A stretch of DNA of 64,000 nucleotides from an uncultured Myxococcales bacterium (GCA_903842345.1 CAIMLR010000036.1:186001-250000); one strand, 5' to 3'; numbered from the stretch's first letter, positions 7,675 through 16,077 are shown. Notes: generated from the sequence alone by a model not told the origin. Translations and numbers: made by a program.

Positions 7675-7759
7675 ATTACAGCTTCGGTAAGTACCCTTAC
7701 AGATCAGCGTAAGGTCAACTTACAGATCAGCGTAAGTTCGCATTACAGACCCTGTCATA
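7675..7759. repeat. Iteron-like array of four units, possible origin or operator
   Basis: Two identical 18-mers CTTACAGATCAGCGTAAG lie at 7696-7713 and 7719-7736. Diverged units lie at 7675-7691 (ATTACAGCTTCGGTAAG) and 7742-7759 (ATTACAGACCCTGTCATA). Start-to-start spacing is 21, 23 and 23 bp, about two helical turns. Each full unit is a short dyad, CTTAC-8-GTAAG. Regular spacing on one face of the helix suggests cooperative binding by an initiator or repressor. The next confident gene, at 8546, encodes a protein with a DNA-binding look. Confidence 0.75.
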
Positions 7760-8545
7760 CATAAGAGGGAATCTGTGAAGAGGGGTTCTGGAAAGAGGTC
7801 CTATGATCCAGTAGGTACTATCCTTTTGGCTGCTGGCGCAGCCGAAGAGGTAGTCTGGAACCAAGAGGTTCATGGACCAAGAGGGTGGCATTCTGGTTTC
7901 AAGGTGTTCTCTCTGCCGATTCCCGTCGCCCCTTTTGGAAGACCGAGTTCAGGCGAAGCCAAACGGTGTCCAACCGAGAACGACAATCAACACCATCCCC
8001 AAACCATCTCTGCTACTGTAAATATGCGAATCCCGAACCCCGACCAGCGGAGCCTGTCCCTTACGGGATTCGGAAGTACCCACCACGTGTTTGTTAAGAC
8101 TTGTAAGGACGGACGAGAACGACTCTTTTGGGGAAACGGATCGTTAGCGACACCTACCACTACCTTTGTGACAGCTTTGCAACGCCTTCACCCGCAGCTC
8201 GTTGGGCGTCCTTTTGGCGGACCATAGGGTTGAAACCCGACGACTGCGGGTAGAGTGAATCAGAGCAGACGACTCCGTGGCCTTGGAAGCCAACCACAGC
8301 TAAACCATTGAACCACACGACAACATCACCATCCCCTACCAATCGAAAGCACACTGTAAGCAAGTTCCCTGAGAGACACAGCGCAAGGCCGGAAACCAAC
8401 CGCTGACACGTCTACCGCCTAGCAAGGCAAACACGGATTCTGAATCAACAATTTGGCCGTCTTTCAAGTCCCCCTCGCTCTAATCCAGCGTGGTTTCCGG
8501 TTTAGGGGCTTGGAAGACGGTCAAGCCTTGTTCAGGAGACCGACG
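7760..8545. other. Long region without a convincing gene
   Basis: About 790 bases follow the iterons. A GTG frame at 7775-8227 (150 codons, AGAGGGA just upstream) is possible, but its codon use is unlike the other phage genes (many AGG, AGA and GGA) and no family is visible. The stretch holds four spaced CTTTTGG elements (7823-7829, 7932-7938, 8125-8131, 8211-8217) and several AAGAGG words. It may be an origin region, a structured RNA or decayed DNA. No tRNA was found in it. Confidence 0.4.
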
Positions 8546-9349
8546 ATGACGACCCCAAAGACGACTGTTTGGAAAGACAAAGTGGACATATCGCTCAACT
8601 TTTTGCAAGACGAAGACCTCCCGGTCAAGGCGAGGATGAAGATCCTGTTTGCCATGATCCCGAAGTCCAAGGGCTGGCTGTTGCGCGAGATCGCCAAAGC
8701 GCTGAACTACCCGCACGAGACGCACCTGTCGACGCACAAGGCGGCGCTGCTCAAAGAAGGCGTCCAGCCCGACCTGTCGCCTGAGTCGGTCAAGATGCTC
8801 CGCGCCAAGTCGCACAAGGAGAAGTGGTTGTGGTGCCCGACCACCACCCAGGCACGCGATGCAATCCGCACCGAGGCCGTCCTTGCCAGCGAGAACTGCG
8901 GCATCGCCAACACGCTGATTGACCTGACTGCGATCCCGACGCTCGCCGGATTCGAGAAGCTCTGGGCCTACAACACCAACACGACCGGATTTTGGCTACA
9001 GGTCCAGAAGGTTGCACAGGCGCACAGGACGACCGTTTGGTCCTGCCTGTTGCACGTCGAAGAGGTGCTGGCCGGTCGCGACATCAGGAGCCAGACCGGT
9101 GCCGTCCTGTCTGTACTCCGCGAAGCTGATGAAGACGACATCAGCTCTCATGGTGATTCACAGAAGGGCACCTACCTATTCACGCTGCTCACCCAGAACC
9201 GCAAGGAACCCGTGCACCACAAGAACCGCGTCCTGACTCAGAAGGACAAGGCCGCGAAGGCATCTTCCTGCCCCGCTGGCGACATTGACGCGGTTCTGGA
9301 CGATTTGGACAACGTCGTGTCGCTCGGCGCAAAGAGGATGGCAAAGTGA
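8546..9349 (+). CDS. Phage protein with winged-helix-like segment, possibly replication
   Basis: The 267-residue product begins MTTPKTTVWKDKVDISLNFL after a CAGGAGA site; the in-frame ATG at 8453 is rejected for lack of a ribosome site. Residues about 30-75 (MKILFAMIPKSKGWLLREIA, KALNYPHETHLSTHKAALLK) look like a winged helix. No ATPase or polymerase motif is seen. It follows the iteron region at some distance, so a replication-initiator role is attractive but unproven. It overlaps the next gene by 4 bases (GTGA). Confidence 0.6.
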   Translation: MTTPKTTVWKDKVDISLNFLQDEDLPVKARMKILFAMIPKSKGWLLREIAKALNYPHETHLSTHKAALLKEGVQPDLSPESVKMLRAKSHKEKWLWCPTTTQARDAIRTEAVLASENCGIANTLIDLTAIPTLAGFEKLWAYNTNTTGFWLQVQKVAQAHRTTVWSCLLHVEEVLAGRDIRSQTGAVLSVLREADEDDISSHGDSQKGTYLFTLLTQNRKEPVHHKNRVLTQKDKAAKASSCPAGDIDAVLDDLDNVVSLGAKRMAK

Positions 9350-9591
9350 GCATCATCAAGAACCGCCGCGATACGGACCCTGACGCCCCTGTCCAGTGCG
9401 ACCGCTGCGGCGACAGACAGGCACAGATCCGCAGCCTGTCCCTGTCTTTGTGCCCTGCCTGCGCTGAGGCAGTTGGACGTGGTTTGCTGCTCGACGTGAT
9501 CGACACTGGGCACAACACGATGAAGGACGTCCTTGCTGGTGTTCAGAACCGCAAGGTCGAGATCCGTCGTCGCATCTTCCCGACCCGCTAG
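9346..9591 (+). CDS. Small zinc-ribbon protein
   Basis: The 81-residue product starts with GTG overlapping the previous stop. It has one CxxC pair in CDRCGD and a second in CPACAE, about 20 residues apart, the spacing of a small zinc ribbon, followed by a helix and basic tail. Coupling to the winged-helix gene suggests a joint role in phage DNA metabolism or transcription. Confidence 0.6.
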   Translation: MSIIKNRRDTDPDAPVQCDRCGDRQAQIRSLSLSLCPACAEAVGRGLLLDVIDTGHNTMKDVLAGVQNRKVEIRRRIFPTR

Positions 9592-9882
9592 TCACCTGCC
9601 AGTATTCGACGCCGACCCTCGCGTCACCAGTGGCTTGTGCAGCGCGACGTCTTCAGGCTCAGTGTTCGTCAGGTAGTCACGCCCACAGGCAACCAGCGTC
9701 AAGAAGTCACGCTGGGCCTTCAGGAAGCCCTTGCGCCCCTTCTCGGTACTTGCCGCCTGACGCCCATCTGCCAAGTACGCCGCACCGAACGCGTCAACCG
9801 CATCCTTCAGCGCCTGCACTACCTCGGCATCGGTCTTGTCGGCAATCCCACGCAGGATCTGGCTTGTAGGCACAGTCGCCAT
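9592..9882 (-). CDS. Hypothetical phage protein, leftward
   Basis: The 96-residue product, MATVPTSQILRGIADKTDAE onward, is mostly helical and ends directly against the rightward zinc-ribbon gene. Its ATG follows the upstream gene's TAG with no gap, so translation is probably coupled. No family was recognised. Confidence 0.6.
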   Translation of the reverse strand: MATVPTSQILRGIADKTDAEVVQALKDAVDAFGAAYLADGRQAASTEKGRKGFLKAQRDFLTLVACGRDYLTNTEPEDVALHKPLVTRGSASNTGR

Positions 9883-10161
9883 CTAGGTATTCGTGCCAAG
9901 TGTGATGTAGGAGTGCGTTGGCACCCGGATCACGATCGACCGTGCTGGGCCAACGCGTGGCCCTAACTTGTCGATGAAGTCGTGGATCGCCGCATCCCAC
10001 GTTGCCCCAATGCCTTGATTTCCCTGCTTGTCTTCCAGGTAATACACGTTGTTCGTGATTGTGCCCTTCAGATGGATGTCTCGGCTTATCGCCTTTGCCA
10101 CCACCAAGCCGTCCTGCTCGATCACAGTCGGATTGAACTTCTTCTTGTCGTCGGTCGCCAT
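9883..10161 (-). CDS. Hypothetical phage protein, leftward
   Basis: The 92-residue product starts MATDDKKKFNPTVIEQDGLV; the longer frame to 10482 overlaps a rightward gene and is rejected. The composition suggests a small beta-rich fold. It forms a leftward pair with the gene at 9592, inside an otherwise rightward block. No family was recognised. Confidence 0.6.
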   Translation of the reverse strand: MATDDKKKFNPTVIEQDGLVVAKAISRDIHLKGTITNNVYYLEDKQGNQGIGATWDAAIHDFIDKLGPRVGPARSIVIRVPTHSYITLGTNT

Positions 10162-10311
10162 TTCCCACTTCCAACGCGCCCAAGTCCCACGAGCGCGGTT
10201 CGCAGTTGGCCACGTCCTGCACCGGATGGCAACCGGCTCGATAGACGCGCTATGCGCGGTACGATTTGGGTGGCGCACAACAACCAAACGCCACCGAAAC
10301 GGAGCCAAATA

Positions 10312-10704
10312 ATGTTCGATTTCTTCAAGAAGAAGCCAGCGCATACGCCCCGCTTCACTCGTCCGCCCATCGATGACGCCGCTATCGAACGAGAGCGGCG
10401 CAACATGGAGCAGTTGCGCACCCTCAAGTACCTTAGGGTGGAGGTCAACAGCAACCCATTCGTGGGGCGGGTCAAGTACCAATTCATGAGATCACCAGTG
10501 GATGACGCTTGGGCGATTGAGAGCGAAGTGGTGGTAACAGACTTCGACGTCAAGACAGGCGAGACAACGGCCATTTCCAAGAATGGCCCAATCGTCCTGT
10601 ACGTGCCGAAGGACCGGGACCTACAGTGGTCTGCTTTCAAGGCGTACGCAGCCGCGTTGATGGAACACGCCTGCGCCGAGTCTGCTGCACAAGGAGACAA
10701 ATAA
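10312..10704 (+). CDS. Hypothetical phage protein, tandem paralogue 1
   Basis: The 130-residue product starts MFDFFKKKPAHTPRF. Its C-terminal half (GRVKYQFMRSPVDDAWAIES, FDVKTGE, PIVLYVPKD) matches the next gene's GRVFEFLGSQDDAYAFKF, FDVTTGK and PITLYMPKD, so the two are probably diverged duplicates. Function is not known. The stop and the next start overlap by one base (TAATG). Confidence 0.65.
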   Translation: MFDFFKKKPAHTPRFTRPPIDDAAIERERRNMEQLRTLKYLRVEVNSNPFVGRVKYQFMRSPVDDAWAIESEVVVTDFDVKTGETTAISKNGPIVLYVPKDRDLQWSAFKAYAAALMEHACAESAAQGDK

Positions 10705-11120
10705 TGTTCAACAAGCCCACAAACGATTCTTACGTCAACAGGATGTCCGAATACATCCTAAGTGTCTTGATGCACACAGGTGACCTCCTACCATCTGGGT
10801 ATACGCGTGTTGGCCGTGTCTTCGAGTTCTTGGGTTCTCAAGACGATGCGTATGCGTTCAAGTTCGGGAACGTATCAATATTTGATGTCACTACCGGAAA
10901 GATGAATCGCCTTGAACCCATAACGCTGTACATGCCGAAAGACCCCGAATGTGTCAACTTCTCCGGAATGGTCAACAACCTCGTTAATGAATACATCAAG
11001 CACATAAACGGAGGTGTAGTGCCGGTTAGGTCACCACTCCCCGAACCAGCCACAAGCGGAGAGGGGTTCCACATCCATGGCAACCCACCAGACGTGGTGA
11101 CATCCCCGATCCGGTACTGA
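10704..11120 (+). CDS. Hypothetical phage protein, tandem paralogue 2
   Basis: The 138-residue product starts MFNKPTNDSYVNRM after AAGGAGA and shares its central half with the gene just upstream. The N- and C-terminal ends differ; this copy has a Pro-rich tail. Translation is coupled to its paralogue by the TAATG overlap. No family was recognised. Confidence 0.65.
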   Translation: MFNKPTNDSYVNRMSEYILSVLMHTGDLLPSGYTRVGRVFEFLGSQDDAYAFKFGNVSIFDVTTGKMNRLEPITLYMPKDPECVNFSGMVNNLVNEYIKHINGGVVPVRSPLPEPATSGEGFHIHGNPPDVVTSPIRY

Positions 11121-11150
11121 GTCCGCGCCCCAATAGGCCTTTTATGCGTC

Positions 11151-11194
11151 CCCAAGGATGTGGCATCCGATTTCACCACCGCCACATCCTTGGG
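11151..11194 (+). promoter_or_regulatory. 14-bp hairpin covering a ribosome binding site
   Basis: CCCAAGGATGTGGC (11151-11164) pairs perfectly with 11181-11194, leaving a 16-base loop. The right arm contains most of the GGGAG Shine-Dalgarno (11192-11196) of the ATG at 11207, so the folded RNA would hide it. This could make translation of that gene conditional, or the stem may end the transcript of the paralogue pair. Confidence 0.6.
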
Positions 11195-11206
11195 AGATAC
11201 GCAACC

Positions 11207-11737
11207 ATGAACAAGATCCCGAACCTCACCGACCAGCCAGCAACCGACGCACAGCGGAGCGCGTCCACCGCACTACTTTCCCGCCCCGTTGACGACCAGC
11301 ACGTGCGCCGCGTCATCGTTCGCCTTCTCGCCCGCTCCTGGGGCAAGGCGACCCCTGCACAGGCACTTCTGCTGGTCGCCCACTTCAGCGACCGCATGTC
11401 TCCCCCTCCTGCCGAGGACTACGACCTCGCAAACCTCGCGCCGTCGCTCACGCTGGAAGAACGCCTCAACGTCAAGAACCACTGGGAGCGCTCATCCACC
11501 ATCAAGGAGCACAACTGCCTGCGCCGACTCAAGACCGGCGACTACGCCTGTGCAGCCGCACTCACCGCGTGGGTTGCGTGGATGGTCGTAGCGACACAGG
11601 CGCAGATCCAAGCGGAATGCAAACGCGTCCTGCCAGCAACGGCGAACTCTGACGACTGGGGTTGGGTTCGCATCGGCAAGCAAATACACGGACTTTTTGG
11701 CACGTTCCAGTACACGGAGGTCTACCCACATGCGTAA
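11207..11737 (+). CDS. Hypothetical phage protein
   Basis: The 176-residue product starts MNKIPNLTDQPATDAQRSAS after GGGAG. It is helical with many Ala and Trp residues (CAAALTAWVAWMVVATQAQI could be membrane-near or a buried helix). No family was recognised. The next start overlaps its last 8 bases. Confidence 0.6.
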   Translation: MNKIPNLTDQPATDAQRSASTALLSRPVDDQHVRRVIVRLLARSWGKATPAQALLLVAHFSDRMSPPPAEDYDLANLAPSLTLEERLNVKNHWERSSTIKEHNCLRRLKTGDYACAAALTAWVAWMVVATQAQIQAECKRVLPATANSDDWGWVRIGKQIHGLFGTFQYTEVYPHA

Positions 11738-12038
11738 CTTCAAGTCATATGCGGACTACGTGATGGAAATAGCACTGGAACAGGGGGTCGAGAACCCGTG
11801 GGTACTGGACGCCGCGTTGGTACTCGCTAGTGGGTACACGTGGACGGAAACCGATGCGATCCCAAAGGGAATGGACCCAGTGGACGCCGCGATTCTGGCG
11901 TCGAACATCGCATTGGAAGCCCAGAACAGACGTGCATTCGCTGAGATGGACGCCAAGTACGGTACAGACGAGTGGACCACAGAAGACGTCGTCCGTGTCT
12001 TGCAGAACCACCGCGACAAGACGACAGGGAAGAACTGA
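11730..12038 (+). CDS. Hypothetical phage protein
   Basis: The 102-residue acidic product starts MRNFKSYADYVMEIALEQGV after GGAGG. No family was recognised. Its TGA overlaps the next ATG (TGATG), continuing a chain of coupled genes from 11207 to 12868. Confidence 0.6.
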   Translation: MRNFKSYADYVMEIALEQGVENPWVLDAALVLASGYTWTETDAIPKGMDPVDAAILASNIALEAQNRRAFAEMDAKYGTDEWTTEDVVRVLQNHRDKTTGKN

Positions 12039-12868
12039 TGAACATCCAGCAATTTGCCATGGCTCGTGGTTGTAGCACCCAGAATGCACGCCACCTGTGC
12101 AGGAAGGGATACGTCCACGGCGCTGTCTTCGCGGCAAACCAATGGCAAATCCCCGACGCCGCCGTGGTCACGTGCTCGCAGTCACACGAAATGCTGACGA
12201 TCGCCCAATTTGCTGAAGCACGTGGAATCAGTCTTGCGAGCGCAAAGTCCTACTGCAAGTCGGGCAAGGTCCCCGGTGCTCGCAAATTCAAGAAGGTCTG
12301 GCGCATTCCACGCGACCTGCCAACCGCGCTTCTAGTCCCAACGCACAAGAGGTACCGCATGTCACAACTACAGAATCCGACAGAGACACAGGCGTGGGGT
12401 GCGATCCAGTCGCGTCAACCGCTGCTTGCACGCCAGCCAAAGGGCAAGCCCTATCAGGCACGCGGCCTACAGCAGCCGCACGCACGACTCACTGACCTCG
12501 ACGTACAGACGATCCGTGAACTGTGGGCCTTGGGTGTCGCACAACGCCAGATCGCTCGCGCCTACAGGATTGCCCAGCCGCACGTGAGCGACATTTGCCG
12601 AAGGGAGAAGTGGTCGCACGTACCGGCAACGGACAGGGAGATTACGGAGCTTGGCTGTCAGGCAGAGACACAGGCACCGCACGTCGCAACGACCGGCAGG
12701 ATTCAGCGCTGGACGGGGACGACCTGGGAGACGCACGCCGACATCCGCCGTGCTGAGAACGCAACGGGGATCGACCGCATGGTCATCGCACAGGCCTGCA
12801 TATCGGGCACTGGTTGGCGCTACGAACCCGGCATCCCAGCAGACAAGCCAACACCCGACCTGTGGTGA
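12038..12868 (+). CDS. Multi-HTH DNA-binding protein with NUMOD1-like end
   Basis: The 276-residue protein has four recognisable parts. Two MerR/excisionase-like helix-turn-helix units lie at about residues 1-40 (MNIQQFAMARGCSTQNARHL) and 53-90 (MLTIAQFAEARGISLASAKS). A third HTH of the type found in phage HNH endonucleases lies around residues 150-188 (LTDLDVQTIRELWALGVAQR). A C-terminal NUMOD1-like segment (ADIRRAENATGIDRMVIAQA) follows. No HNH or GIY-YIG catalytic motif is seen. It looks like a homing-endonuclease DNA-binding scaffold without the nuclease, perhaps reused as a regulator. Confidence 0.65.
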   Translation: MNIQQFAMARGCSTQNARHLCRKGYVHGAVFAANQWQIPDAAVVTCSQSHEMLTIAQFAEARGISLASAKSYCKSGKVPGARKFKKVWRIPRDLPTALLVPTHKRYRMSQLQNPTETQAWGAIQSRQPLLARQPKGKPYQARGLQQPHARLTDLDVQTIRELWALGVAQRQIARAYRIAQPHVSDICRREKWSHVPATDREITELGCQAETQAPHVATTGRIQRWTGTTWETHADIRRAENATGIDRMVIAQACISGTGWRYEPGIPADKPTPDLW

Positions 12869-12879
12869 GGAGACACGAA

Positions 12880-13203
12880 ATGGCAAAGATTCCGGGACTA
12901 TTCAGCATGGGGTACATAGACGGCGAAGCAGAACCGATGTGGGCAAGATTGTCTGGTTCTGAGCAGAACGACTTCCGCATCGCCGACCGAATCATCAACG
13001 AGCTATGGATGATTGTGGGCACACCAACGGCACGTGAACCGCCGAAGAAGCCAAAGTCTGACACGGACCAAGTCGTGGCAGCAGCGGCTGAGTATGGCGT
13101 GATGACAGCCCTAGCCGCTGGTCGAGCACCGTCGAAGTGGTGTGCAGAAACGTACGCCAAGTGCATGAAGGCCGCATCAGCCGCTTCGGCCAAGGGCGAA
13201 TGA
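12880..13203 (+). CDS. Hypothetical phage protein
   Basis: The 107-residue product starts MAKIPGLFSMGYIDGEAEPM after GGAGA. It is helical, with a Lys/Pro-rich middle and an Ala-rich end. No family was recognised. The motif GGTGGCTATCG lies 9 bases after its stop. Confidence 0.6.
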   Translation: MAKIPGLFSMGYIDGEAEPMWARLSGSEQNDFRIADRIINELWMIVGTPTAREPPKKPKSDTDQVVAAAAEYGVMTALAAGRAPSKWCAETYAKCMKAASAASAKGE

Positions 13204-13210
13204 CTGGTAG

Positions 13211-13230
13211 CGGTGGCTATCGCACCTCCC
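13211..13230 (+). promoter_or_regulatory. Intergenic motif CGGTGGCTATCGCACCTCCC, copy 1
   Basis: It follows the stop at 13203 and ends 20 bases before the ATG at 13250. The flanks GGTAGC and GCTACC can pair around it, which also covers the GGAGG site. The core GGTGGCTATCG recurs at four other phage gene borders. Confidence 0.65.
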
Positions 13231-13249
13231 AAAGTAGGAGGCTACCACC

Positions 13250-13606
13250 ATGAGCCAAGTTCAAGAAGATTCAATAGTTCCTAAGCACGACTACAAGCCC
13301 ACATCGACGGTGACCCTAGCGTTCGGCTGCACGTTCCCCGACGATTTCGAAACCTGCAAATTCCCAGGCGGGTTCATCCCATTCGAGTTCACATTGGATG
13401 AATACGACGCCATGTCGGCCATTAAGATGCAGCACCGCATTCTTACCAAACAATTCGATGGCAGGGATCGGGAGCGCAATTTGCTAGCCGCAATTGACGC
13501 GCTCGTGGAGGAAGTGACCAAAAGTTACGACCCTGTAAATGCCGAACGTTTCACATCAGCAGCGCTTAATTTGACGCAAGCGTTGTCGATCCTGCGAGGG
13601 CGCTAA
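13250..13606 (+). CDS. Hypothetical phage protein
   Basis: The 118-residue product starts MSQVQEDSIVPKHDYKP with TAGGAGG just upstream. No family was recognised. It overlaps the next gene by one base (TAATG). Confidence 0.6.
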   Translation: MSQVQEDSIVPKHDYKPTSTVTLAFGCTFPDDFETCKFPGGFIPFEFTLDEYDAMSAIKMQHRILTKQFDGRDRERNLLAAIDALVEEVTKSYDPVNAERFTSAALNLTQALSILRGR

Positions 13607-13911
13607 TGGAACCCACTGAGCAGGAACAACCACTGACAGCAGCCGACATCAAGCCGTTGCTGGTCGCCATCGACAGACTGACGCACCTCGTTGGTTTGGC
13701 AGTGGTTGCCATCGATCGTCACGCACGAGTAACCGACCGGCACCTAAGCGCAAAGGCAGCAGAAGCGACGGACGGAATCGTGGTCGTACAGCGTCAAGCG
13801 GACGGTTCGCAGAAGGTCATCGTGCGGGACACGGCAAGCGCGACGAAGGCCGTAGCAGCCCAGGTCGAAGCAGCAATAGACCACGAGGATTCTGAATGGT
13901 CTACATATTGA
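13606..13911 (+). CDS. Hypothetical phage protein upstream of terminase
   Basis: The 101-residue product starts MEPTEQEQPLTAADIKPLLV. A helical first half with a possible coiled coil is followed by an acidic end. It is the last gene before the packaging genes. No family was recognised. Confidence 0.6.
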   Translation: MEPTEQEQPLTAADIKPLLVAIDRLTHLVGLAVVAIDRHARVTDRHLSAKAAEATDGIVVVQRQADGSQKVIVRDTASATKAVAAQVEAAIDHEDSEWSTY

Positions 13912-14018
13912 CCAGACCCAATCCTACCAACCGCGAATATCCCAATATGGACAATACTTTCCTTTACCCCGTAGCTCTTGCGGCCAACCCCGCATTCTTG
14001 AAGTTATCGATATTTCAG

Positions 14019-14062
14019 ATATTTGAATCCATATTCGACCATCCAGATATGGATTCAAATAT
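14019..14062. terminator. AT-rich perfect 16-bp stem before terminase genes
   Basis: ATATTTGAATCCATAT (14019-14034) pairs exactly with 14047-14062 over a 12-base loop. The surrounding 13912-14085 stretch is much richer in A and T than the genes beside it. It marks the border between early and late genes and could be a terminator, a late operator, or both. An AGGAG site for the next gene starts 11 bases past it. Confidence 0.6.
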
Positions 14063-14085
14063 TGAGAACCTATAGGAGATCCTGC

Positions 14086-14637
14086 ATGAGTGTAGGCCCA
14101 AAGAAAGGCGCGATCGACAAGCCCGCTCGTCAGGCACGACCGCGAACCTGCGACACGACCACGATGGGTCTTGCCGACGCCAAGGCGAGGAACGCCGCGA
14201 AGTCTGCCAGCACACCACCAGCGGACGAGAAGCCACGATCCAAATATCACCCGCTGAAGCCTCGTGCGACTCCCAAGCGATCCTTGATGAGCGCAATCCT
14301 ACGCGACCCACGACTGGACGCTGACGACCGTGCCGCGATTGAACAAGCGAACGCCGATGGGCTGACCGTCCAAGAAGCCGCCGCGTTCGCCGTCTATCAG
14401 GTTGCACTCGCTCAGAAGCTGTTCGCGAACAAGCAAATCGAAGGCAAGGACGTCATCGTCGCGATGAACAGGATCGGCAGTTCCGTAACGGCCTGCGCCC
14501 AGCTATCGACTGCCGGTGGACCATCCGCCGCTACGGTGACGATCAAGTTCGAGGGCAAAGGCCAAACCGCCGACCGTGAAGGTGCAGTCGTTTCCACGCC
14601 TGACCCAGACATCGGCGACGTCATTGTGACCGAGTAA
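14086..14637 (+). CDS. Putative terminase small subunit
   Basis: The 183-residue product starts MSVGPKKGAIDKPARQARPR after AGGAG. Its place directly before the large terminase (its stop abuts the next start) and a central helical part (RDPRLDADDRAAIEQANADG, LTVQEAAAFAVYQVALAQKL) suit a small terminase subunit that binds phage DNA and starts packaging. No diagnostic motif was recognised, so the call rests mainly on context. Confidence 0.55.
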   Translation: MSVGPKKGAIDKPARQARPRTCDTTTMGLADAKARNAAKSASTPPADEKPRSKYHPLKPRATPKRSLMSAILRDPRLDADDRAAIEQANADGLTVQEAAAFAVYQVALAQKLFANKQIEGKDVIVAMNRIGSSVTACAQLSTAGGPSAATVTIKFEGKGQTADREGAVVSTPDPDIGDVIVTE

Positions 14638-16035
14638 ATGCCACGCATCGTCCCCCTCCCTGCTCGGCCAAACCGGGAAACAACCGCAGTCAGTGTCGAC
14701 CTAGACCTGAATGCGGCGTGGGGACTGTATGACAAGCAAGCACGCTTCGTCTTTGGCTCGTCCCTGTTCGCCATCATGCTCGGCGGCGTGGGATCGGGGA
14801 AGTCCGTCGCGCTGGTGTGCAAGGCCATCGTGCTCGCCCTGCGGAACCCCGGTTCTACTGGCGCGCTACTTGGCAGAACCGGCGTCGACCTCTCGACCGT
14901 GCTACTCCCTTCCCTGTTCGACATGCTGGCCAAGGCCCAAGAGCAATGCGGCATCTCGCTGATCTCCGACTACGACAAGGGCAACGCCTGCCTGACGCTG
15001 ATCAACGGGTCGAAGATCTGGTTCCGTCCGTACAACCGCATCCAGAAGATCCGTGGCCTCACGCTGACCTGGGCCTGCGCCGACGAGGTGGAATTCTCAG
15101 AAGCCAACCCAGAGGAGATCTGGTCAGTCCTCACTGGTCGTCTTCGTGGCAAAGGTCCGTGCCCACAGTTGGCGTTTGCCACGTCACCCAACGGACTACG
15201 CGGGATCACGGCCAAGTTCGTGACCGCCCAGCGCCACTACCAAGTCGCTATCCAGAACAATGACCTACAGGCCCAGCGAACCTACCGGCAGTACAACGTC
15301 GTCACCGCCACGAGCTTCGACAACCCGTACCTGCCTGAGTATTTCTTCGATTCGCTGCGCTCAATGAGCAAACGACGCTACGAGCAGGAAGCACTAGGCA
15401 AGGTCCTGCAACCGCTCAACACCGTTCTCTCCCTTGAACCCCGCCACATGGTCGACCACGACTGGCGCACCAAGGAGAACCGCAATCTGGCGTGGATCTT
15501 GTGCGTGGACTGGGGCGGTCAGGACCACCACGTAGCCTTGATGATCCAGATCGACCGCAAGAACAAGCGTTACGTCGTCGCTGACGAACTGATTGGCGAC
15601 GGGATGCCTCGCGGCAAGTTCCAGCGCCTGTTGTCCGACTGGGTGACCAGCAAGGGAATCGACCCATGCGTGGCCGGTGTGGACCGTGCAGCACCCGGCG
15701 AGAACCAGATCCTGCAAAGCCGACTCAGAAACACGCCGATCCGGTTCATGGACAGCAAGATCCAGCAGAAGGTGTCAACCGGCGTCGAGTACATCCGCGA
15801 CCTGATGGACCCGCAGTCCGTCGAACCGCAGCTCGTGTTTGCCAAGTCCCTAGCTCAGGTAACTACCGGCGTCACCGCACCGATTTGCCCAGCGCTTCGG
15901 AACTACTGCTTCCACATGGACAGCGATGGCATTCCCCGCGACATCCCCAACAAGGACAACATCAACGACCACATGCCCGACGCGATGCGCTACGGCCTGA
16001 TGGCGGCGAAGGACTACGCATCCTCCCGTTTGTAG
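14638..16035 (+). CDS. terL: Terminase large subunit
   Basis: The 465-residue protein has the packaging ATPase signature: Walker A GGVGSGKS at about residues 49-56, Walker B WACADEVEF near 145, and a coupling-like segment AFATSPNG. The C-terminal nuclease half has CVDWGGQDH and NDHMPDAMRYGLMAA, giving the acidic residues expected of the RNase H-like fold. It pumps DNA into the prohead and cuts it. The ATG directly follows the small subunit's stop. Confidence 0.92.
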   Translation: MPRIVPLPARPNRETTAVSVDLDLNAAWGLYDKQARFVFGSSLFAIMLGGVGSGKSVALVCKAIVLALRNPGSTGALLGRTGVDLSTVLLPSLFDMLAKAQEQCGISLISDYDKGNACLTLINGSKIWFRPYNRIQKIRGLTLTWACADEVEFSEANPEEIWSVLTGRLRGKGPCPQLAFATSPNGLRGITAKFVTAQRHYQVAIQNNDLQAQRTYRQYNVVTATSFDNPYLPEYFFDSLRSMSKRRYEQEALGKVLQPLNTVLSLEPRHMVDHDWRTKENRNLAWILCVDWGGQDHHVALMIQIDRKNKRYVVADELIGDGMPRGKFQRLLSDWVTSKGIDPCVAGVDRAAPGENQILQSRLRNTPIRFMDSKIQQKVSTGVEYIRDLMDPQSVEPQLVFAKSLAQVTTGVTAPICPALRNYCFHMDSDGIPRDIPNKDNINDHMPDAMRYGLMAAKDYASSRL

Positions 16036-16037
16036 TC

Positions 16038-16049
16038 CGGTGGCTATCG
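16038..16049 (+). promoter_or_regulatory. Intergenic motif CGGTGGCTATCG, copy 2
   Basis: It lies 3 bases after the terL stop and 28 bases before the portal ATG; ACCTCCC follows as in copies 1 and 3. Confidence 0.65.
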
Positions 16050-16077
16050 ACCTCCCCTCACAGGGGGCACCTCACCG

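Noticed and set aside
7594-8545. tRNA or CRISPR array
   Set aside because: TTCAAGT-like loops near 8463 do not have pairing arms for a tRNA. The four iteron-like units are short, close together and lack spacers of CRISPR size.
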